In this document: one piece after another, positions 55,858-59,598 of the stretch
Layout of the letters: the number at the start of each line of letters is the position of its first letter
Numbering within the stretch: the first letter of the stretch is position 1
DNA from: Winogradskyella epiphytica
GTDB lineage: Bacteria > Bacteroidota > Bacteroidia > Flavobacteriales > Flavobacteriaceae
Length of the DNA stretch: 59,598 bases
Direction: 5' to 3'
Assembly: GCF_003217215.1 (NCBI RefSeq)
Contig: NZ_QJTD01000008.1
Span: 1 to 59,598 of the forward strand
Made by a program: the position numbers and the translations under genes
Notes under the pieces: model-generated
What the model was told of the DNA's origin: nothing
What the model saw: the letters and a program-made list of their open reading frames with translations, nothing else
Database searches by the model: none

Positions 55858-56979
55858 ATGAAAAAAATTCAAACTATAACAATTTTACTGTTAAGTTCTT
55901 TTATTTACGCTCAAAACAATTCAGCTTTTGAAATTGAATTCAGAGGAAAACTTTATTTTGACAACTCAAAAGATAGCCTTAAGTATTCTAAATTTTACAG
56001 CAAAATGGATAGTGAAATTTCGGAGCGTATTCTCACAGCCGAAAAGGAAATTGTAATCATAAATAAGGACACCATATTGGTTGAACAGTTCCCGAAAAAA
56101 ATTGGTCCTTCAAAAACAATGTTTATTAGGAATTCAAATAAAAATGATAGACTTGATTTAAACTCTGGAAAAAAAACCAAATGGAATAATCCATATATTA
56201 CTACAAAATATCGTAAAATCAATAATTATGAAAGAATTCCTAATGAAGATAGAATAATACTAGAGGAGGAATGTCAAGCCTGGATATCAAAATCTAAAAA
56301 TGGATGGAATAAAATTTGGATTTCAAAAGTAAAGTTAGAAGATTCAGAATTAGAATACCCAGACCTAATTATTAATGGATTTTTAGTATTGAAAAGAACT
56401 AAGCATTTAAATGGTGGTAGAAATATAGATTTTGAGGCTCAATCAATTAAAGAGATTAATAGTGTAAGTTTTAAAAACATATTAGGAGAACATTTAAAAA
56501 TTGACATTAAAACAAAATATAAACCAATTTATGAAAACCAAAATTTATCTGACAAATCAATAAAAGTTGGCAATCGAGTTGACAACTTTGCTGTTAGAAA
56601 TGTATTTGAAAACGACCTTATCAAACTTTATGACATTACTAAACAAAAGAAATATACAATTGTAGAATTTTGGGGAACTTGGTGCGTACCTTGCCTACTT
56701 GCAAATGAAAAAATTAAAGAATTAAAAAAAACATATGAGGATAATTTGTCAATTTTTTCAATCAATGCTCACGATAGAAATATTAGTAAGCTAAAAAAAA
56801 TGATTGAAAAAAAAGAAATGAATTGGACTCACGGGTATGCTACTGAAAAGCTACTAAAAGTTTTCAATAAAAAAGGAACTTATCCGAGGTTAGTCATATT
56901 GAACAACGTAAATGAAGTTTTGTTTATTGGAAACCCACAAGTTGATTTAGATAAAATAAAAGAGGTATTGAATAAATAA
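55858..56979 (+). CDS. Cassette 8: exported thioredoxin-fold (TlpA-like) protein
   Basis: A 373-residue protein with a signal peptide (MKKIQTITILLLSSFIYAQ). Residues ~25-240 are not recognised. Residues ~245-373 are a TlpA/AhpC-TSA thioredoxin domain with WGTWCVPCLLA (CxxC active site) and the cis-Pro region KKGTYPRLVIL. It would reduce or isomerise disulfides, or act in cytochrome maturation, outside the cytoplasm. Start: ATG 55858 is preferred; an ATG at 55846 would add MRNI. Confidence 0.8.
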   Translation: MKKIQTITILLLSSFIYAQNNSAFEIEFRGKLYFDNSKDSLKYSKFYSKMDSEISERILTAEKEIVIINKDTILVEQFPKKIGPSKTMFIRNSNKNDRLDLNSGKKTKWNNPYITTKYRKINNYERIPNEDRIILEEECQAWISKSKNGWNKIWISKVKLEDSELEYPDLIINGFLVLKRTKHLNGGRNIDFEAQSIKEINSVSFKNILGEHLKIDIKTKYKPIYENQNLSDKSIKVGNRVDNFAVRNVFENDLIKLYDITKQKKYTIVEFWGTWCVPCLLANEKIKELKKTYEDNLSIFSINAHDRNISKLKKMIEKKEMNWTHGYATEKLLKVFNKKGTYPRLVILNNVNEVLFIGNPQVDLDKIKEVLNK

Positions 56980-56980
56980 C

Positions 56981-57119
56981 AATGCACAACACCGTGTATA
57001 ATTCATTGCTAGTTATAGCCTACTTACGAAAGTCCTCGCGGACTTTCTATCTATGATTTATTTGCTAACTTTAGTGCTTAAACACGCAACGAAATCATAC
57101 ACAATACCGTTGGCATTCA
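56981..57119 (+). repeat. attC-like site 8 (family B, GTGTAT subtype)
   Basis: Left arm AATGCACAAC (56981-56990) complements GTTGTGCATT at the start of cassette 8. Inner stem GTGTAT/ATACAC covaries with site 7. The apical hairpin has GAAAGTCC-TCGC-GGACTTTC, again a compensated change from family members. Right arm GTTGGCATT, crossover 57109/57110. Confidence 0.9.
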
Positions 57120-57122
57120 TTT

Positions 57123-57620
57123 ATGAAAAGCAGAAATTTCATTTTAACATTAGGAATTTTAATCGGACTTATTAGCTGTGCGAAAAAAAATTACGTGACG
57201 TGCGGACTTGGTTCAGAAATGAATCCGAAAACGATAGACAGCGAAATAATTGAACTGAAAAGAATCGGAATTGCGGACACAACTCTTGCAAGTATTTCTG
57301 GAAAAATTTGTGCAAAATCAATTAATGAAAATGATACTCTGACTGACAATTTTGCTTATACAAATATTTGGGTTAAAGATATTCAAACTGATTCCCTCAT
57401 TGGGACAACATCGAATTCCAAAGGCGAGTTTCAGTTTACAATTCCTGCATCTGAATATAATTTAGAAGTACAATTTATCGGATTTAATAATCTCAAAGTT
57501 AGGAATGTCAAAATCGGAACTGGAGATATTATAAATTTTTCAGCGATTATTGGACAAGGAAATGGAACAACTGAATATAAATCGAGTCCGAATGGTTTGT
57601 TTGAAAAGATAATTGAATAA
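57123..57620 (+). CDS. Cassette 9, gene 1: lipoprotein with CarboxypepD_reg-like domain
   Basis: A 165-residue lipoprotein (LGILIGLISCAKKNY). Residues ~55-145 form a carboxypeptidase-regulatory-like beta-sandwich (SISGKICAKSINEND, AYTNIWVKDIQTDSLIGTTSNSKGEFQFTIPASEYNLEVQFIGF). Such domains are common in Bacteroidota surface proteins. Followed by a second gene in the same cassette. Confidence 0.75.
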   Translation: MKSRNFILTLGILIGLISCAKKNYVTCGLGSEMNPKTIDSEIIELKRIGIADTTLASISGKICAKSINENDTLTDNFAYTNIWVKDIQTDSLIGTTSNSKGEFQFTIPASEYNLEVQFIGFNNLKVRNVKIGTGDIINFSAIIGQGNGTTEYKSSPNGLFEKIIE

Positions 57621-57655
57621 AATAAAAACGAAATGCAATAAAAGGCAGGATTTAA

Positions 57656-57898
57656 ATGGTAAAATCAAACTTAATCAAAGTAATAGCAATCTTATTAACT
57701 CTAATCTCATTTAGATTCATTCTGAAATTTATTTGGAGTGATTTTTTTGCTTCTGTATATCCAAGCTGGAATGTAACTGTTTATGCTCAATTTTGGTTAT
57801 TGAATTACAGAACTATTATGTATGGTCTAGCTACATTAACAATGATTCTATTGTATAGACTTTGGAAATCAATGCTGTCTAAACTTTTAACTAAATAG
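57656..57898 (+). CDS. Cassette 9, gene 2: small membrane protein
   Basis: An 80-residue protein with two likely transmembrane helices (LIKVIAILLTLISFRFIL and IMYGLATLTMILLYRLW). No family recognised. It starts 35 bp after gene 1 without an attC between, making this a two-gene cassette. Confidence 0.55.
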   Translation: MVKSNLIKVIAILLTLISFRFILKFIWSDFFASVYPSWNVTVYAQFWLLNYRTIMYGLATLTMILLYRLWKSMLSKLLTK

Positions 57899-57911
57899 AA
57901 TTAAAAAACGA

Positions 57912-58050
57912 AATGCCAACACCGTATATAATTTATTGCTTGGTTCTCGCCTACTTACGAAAATCCTCGCGGATTTTCTATTCGGTTTGTATTTGCTAAA
58001 TTAGGTGCTTAAAACACGCAACAAACCATATACAACAACGTTGTAGTGCA
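57912..58050 (+). repeat. attC-like site 9 (family B)
   Basis: Left arm AATGCCAAC (57912-57920) complements GTTGGCATT at the start of cassette 9. Inner stem GTATAT/ATATAC; apical hairpin as site 7, to which it is nearly identical. Right arm GTTGTAGTGC, crossover 58040/58041. Confidence 0.9.
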
Positions 58051-58066
58051 TTTGAGAAAAACGAAT

Positions 58067-58600
58067 ATGAACAGAATATTAATAATACTTTTAGCAAGTT
58101 TTTCTCTGATTTCTTGCGCGAATAAAGACAAAGAAAAAAATATGACAAACGGAAAAAATAATTATACGTGGAATGTTCAACTTGCTGGATACGATTATGA
58201 AAAATATGACGAAAAAGGACAAACCGACTATGAGAGTTTTATAACCGAGTTTGATAAATTTCCTTGGATTGAACAAATTGAAAGTTATCAGAAAATCCAA
58301 AAAGGGAGTTCTGCGACTTTATCTGTAAATGACAAAGTAAATAAAACGTCATTTTGGGTTTCTATAATGGGAAATGTGAATGACAATACATTTTTGGTTG
58401 GTTATGTCTATCCGAAAATGAAAAAAGGCTTATTTGGACTTGGAAAGGAAAAAGAAATAAGATGGTTAGAGATATTTATAGCAAAAGACAATGAACAAGT
58501 AAAAAAATGCTTCCGACTTTATTTCTCGAACGAATTGGATAAACTTCAATCGGAATTAAAAACGATGGAGAAATATGGAGAAATGGAAGCCCAAAACTAA
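58067..58600 (+). CDS. Cassette 10: orphan lipoprotein
   Basis: A 177-residue lipoprotein (RILIILLASFSLISCANKD). The mature part has YTWNVQLAGYDYEKYDEKGQ, FPWIEQIESYQKIQKGSSATLSV, then FLVGYVYPKMKKGLFGLGKEKEIRWLEIF. It is not a family I can name. A GTG at 58046 in the attC arm is an unlikely start. The ATG lies after CATTTGAGAAAA. Confidence 0.7.
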   Translation: MNRILIILLASFSLISCANKDKEKNMTNGKNNYTWNVQLAGYDYEKYDEKGQTDYESFITEFDKFPWIEQIESYQKIQKGSSATLSVNDKVNKTSFWVSIMGNVNDNTFLVGYVYPKMKKGLFGLGKEKEIRWLEIFIAKDNEQVKKCFRLYFSNELDKLQSELKTMEKYGEMEAQN

Positions 58601-58608
58601 AAAAAAAC

Positions 58609-58747
58609 GCACTACAACACCGTATAAAAATAATTGCGGTTTAGTGCTAAAACAAAGGTAGTTGCGTGTTTGTTACATCTGATTTTCCTTCGGAAAATCC
58701 TCGCACGCAAACCCGCAACTATTCTTATACAAACACGTTGGCATTCA
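58609..58747 (+). repeat. attC-like site 10 (family A)
   Basis: Left arm GCACTACAAC (58609-58618) is the exact complement of the start of cassette 10 (GTTGTAGTGC). Inner stem GTATAAAAATAATTGCGG / CCGCAACTATTCTTATAC as in site 4; apical hairpin GATTTTCC-TTC-GGAAAATC. Right arm GTTGGCATT, crossover 58737/58738. Confidence 0.9.
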
Positions 58748-58766
58748 TTGAGCAGAACCGTTAAAA

Positions 58767-59027
58767 ATGAGACTTATGAGTAATTTAAAAGACATTAAAT
58801 CGGAAATTGAAAAATATGCGAATGAATCAAATCTGACTGAATTACAAATCGTTCAGAAACTGGAAAAACATTACTTTGACAAAAAAGTAAACGAGAATTT
58901 AAAGTTATATAAAAAAGGAAAGAAAAAAGTGAGCGAAATAACAAAAGACTTGAAAATCTCGCCACGAAAATTTTATGCGATTTTAGAAAAAAAGAAAATA
59001 GAACATAAGAAATATAAAAAAGAGTGA
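58767..59027 (+). CDS. Cassette 11, gene 1: small basic helical protein
   Basis: An 86-residue Lys-rich protein with a likely helix-turn-helix near the C-terminus (KVSEITKDLKISPRKFYAILEKKKI). It may bind nucleic acid. An ATG nine bases in is an alternative start. No family recognised. Confidence 0.5.
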   Translation: MRLMSNLKDIKSEIEKYANESNLTELQIVQKLEKHYFDKKVNENLKLYKKGKKKVSEITKDLKISPRKFYAILEKKKIEHKKYKKE

Positions 59028-59084
59028 TTTAAAACAAAACGTTTGACTTTTAGTTCGTTTGCCGAATAAAACAATAAACAAATA

Positions 59085-59276
59085 ATGAAAAGAAAATATT
59101 TTATTTATTTTATAATAATCGCAAGTATCATACTTATGATTTATAACATTTCTGAACTTGACTTTAGCAATCTTCAAAAAGGACCTTTTGCTGGAATTGT
59201 ATCGAATGTTCTTATAATTATAGTAATGCTACTTACAATGAGAGATTTAAATAAAAAAGAACAGGAAAACAAATAA
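59085..59276 (+). CDS. Cassette 11, gene 2: small membrane protein
   Basis: A 63-residue protein with two hydrophobic helices (YFIYFIIIASIILMIYNI and IVSNVLIIIVMLLTM). No family recognised. Same cassette as the preceding gene. Confidence 0.45.
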   Translation: MKRKYFIYFIIIASIILMIYNISELDFSNLQKGPFAGIVSNVLIIIVMLLTMRDLNKKEQENK

Positions 59277-59388
59277 TTGGAATTGAAAAAGTTTGCGGAA
59301 TAAAACGCTGACTGAATTTACTCAAACGCTCGAAAAATAAAAATGGAATTTAGTCGAATAAGAATAAGTCGGAATAAAAAAACAACGA

Positions 59389-59520
59389 AATGCCAACACC
59401 GTGTATAATTAATTGCTCGGTTCTCGCCTACTTACGAAAATCCTCGCGGATTTTCTATTCGGTTTTTATTTGCTAACTTTAGTGCTTAAAACACGCAACT
59501 AATCAAGAACTGTGTTAAAA
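59389..59520 (+). repeat. attC-like site 11 (family B), right arm degenerate; end of the array
   Basis: Left arm AATGCCAAC (59389-59397) complements the start of cassette 11, and the body matches sites 7-9 up to ACACGCAACTAATC. After that the expected ATACAC and GTTG arm are missing, so the site has lost its right half. The last ~80 bases of the window hold no gene. Confidence 0.8.
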
Positions 59521-59598
59521 AACAAGTATTTATTAGTTTATATTTACTAAAACACTTCTATAGTTTCTGTCATATTTTAAACCTGATTTAGCTAGGGC

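Larger units (their letters stand above)
48239..59520 (+). mobile_element. Integron-like gene-cassette array: recombinase, attI-like site and eleven cassettes
   Basis: One tyrosine recombinase gene points into a 3' flanking site and eleven consecutive units. Unit boundaries (first base after the crossover G): 49416, 51585, 52484, 53328, 53975, 54421, 54855, 55834, 57110, 58041, 58738. Each unit ends in a ~138-bp imperfect palindrome, and the 8-10 nt at its start are the reverse complement of the first arm of its own 3' palindrome. Examples are GTTGGGCACA with TGTGCCCAAC and GTTAGGTGCA with TGCACCTAAC. All cassette genes read in the same direction. This matches attC-bearing integron cassettes. 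Cassettes 9 and 11 hold two genes; 5 and 6 none that is convincing. The last palindrome has lost its right arm. Confidence 0.88.

Noticed and set aside
51457..59520. Regularly spaced repeats as a CRISPR array or REP/MITE-type elements
   Set aside because: The repeats are ~138 bp, spaced by gene-sized units of varied length, and their arms match the boundaries of individual cassettes. CRISPR repeats are short with short spacers, and REP/MITE elements do not give cassette-specific arm complementarity.

Overview
The window looks like part of the chromosome of a marine-type member of the Flavobacteriaceae (Bacteroidota). The grounds are low GC, Bacteroidota-style -7 boxes (TAnnTTTG) ahead of several genes, start sites without Shine-Dalgarno sequences, lipoprotein signals of the LISC/SACG kind, and typical flavobacterial gene families. 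The genus cannot be fixed from sequence alone. No rRNA, tRNA or CRISPR array was seen.

Layout. 1-9.1 kb: a decayed class V aminotransferase tail, a PLP decarboxylase, a D-aminoacylase-type amidohydrolase, an AraC regulator, a pirin, YceI, a two-domain MliC-like lipoprotein, an octapeptide-repeat protein and two membrane proteins. 9.1-12.8 kb (minus): a ferric-iron ABC importer. 13-17.6 kb: an AraC regulator, an HWE/HisKA_2-type sensor kinase and an aldehyde dehydrogenase. 17.7-23.6 kb (minus): a complete urease operon, ureABC-EFG-D, ending in a nickel-transporter-like gene. 24.4-30 kb: a methyltransferase with an internal duplication, a PD40 protein, a KefB-type antiporter, and tyrS preceded by what looks like a tyrosine leader-peptide attenuator. 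30-39.6 kb: fatty-acid degradation genes (acyl-CoA synthetase with a premature stop, CaiB/BaiF CoA-transferase, acyl-CoA dehydrogenase, FadJ-like fusion, thiolase), a 172-bp tandem repeat, and a divergent transglutaminase/TetR pair with two matching palindromes between. 39.6-47.7 kb: DsrE-like, SGNH-like, DoxX, metallophosphoesterase, BLUF and SRAP proteins and a LytS/LytTR two-component pair whose kinase has an in-frame stop.

The main discovery is at 48.2-59.5 kb: an integron-like gene-cassette array. A tyrosine recombinase (48239-49369) points into an attI-like site (crossover 49415/49416), followed by eleven cassettes all in one orientation, each ending in a ~138-bp attC-like imperfect palindrome. 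In every cassette the 8-10 nt at the 5' boundary are the reverse complement of the first arm of the attC at its own 3' end, not of its neighbour's. This is the signature of units that existed as circles and were inserted by site-specific recombination. The inner stems covary (GTATAA/TTATAC, GTGTAA/TTACAC, GTATAT/ATATAC, GTGTAT/ATACAC, GGCTAT/ATAGCC), which supports selection for a folded single-strand form. The recombinase lacks the extra segment that distinguishes IntI from XerC/D and carries an extra N-terminal region of about 100 residues, so this may be an integron run by a non-IntI recombinase. Cargo: an ApaLI-like restriction-modification pair in the first cassette, then mainly orphan lipoproteins, a thioredoxin-fold protein, small membrane proteins and two cassettes without convincing genes.

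Two probable nonsense mutations (both consistent with Glu codon to stop by G to T), a frameshifted gene at the left edge and an in-frame duplication show either gene decay in the strain or local sequence errors.
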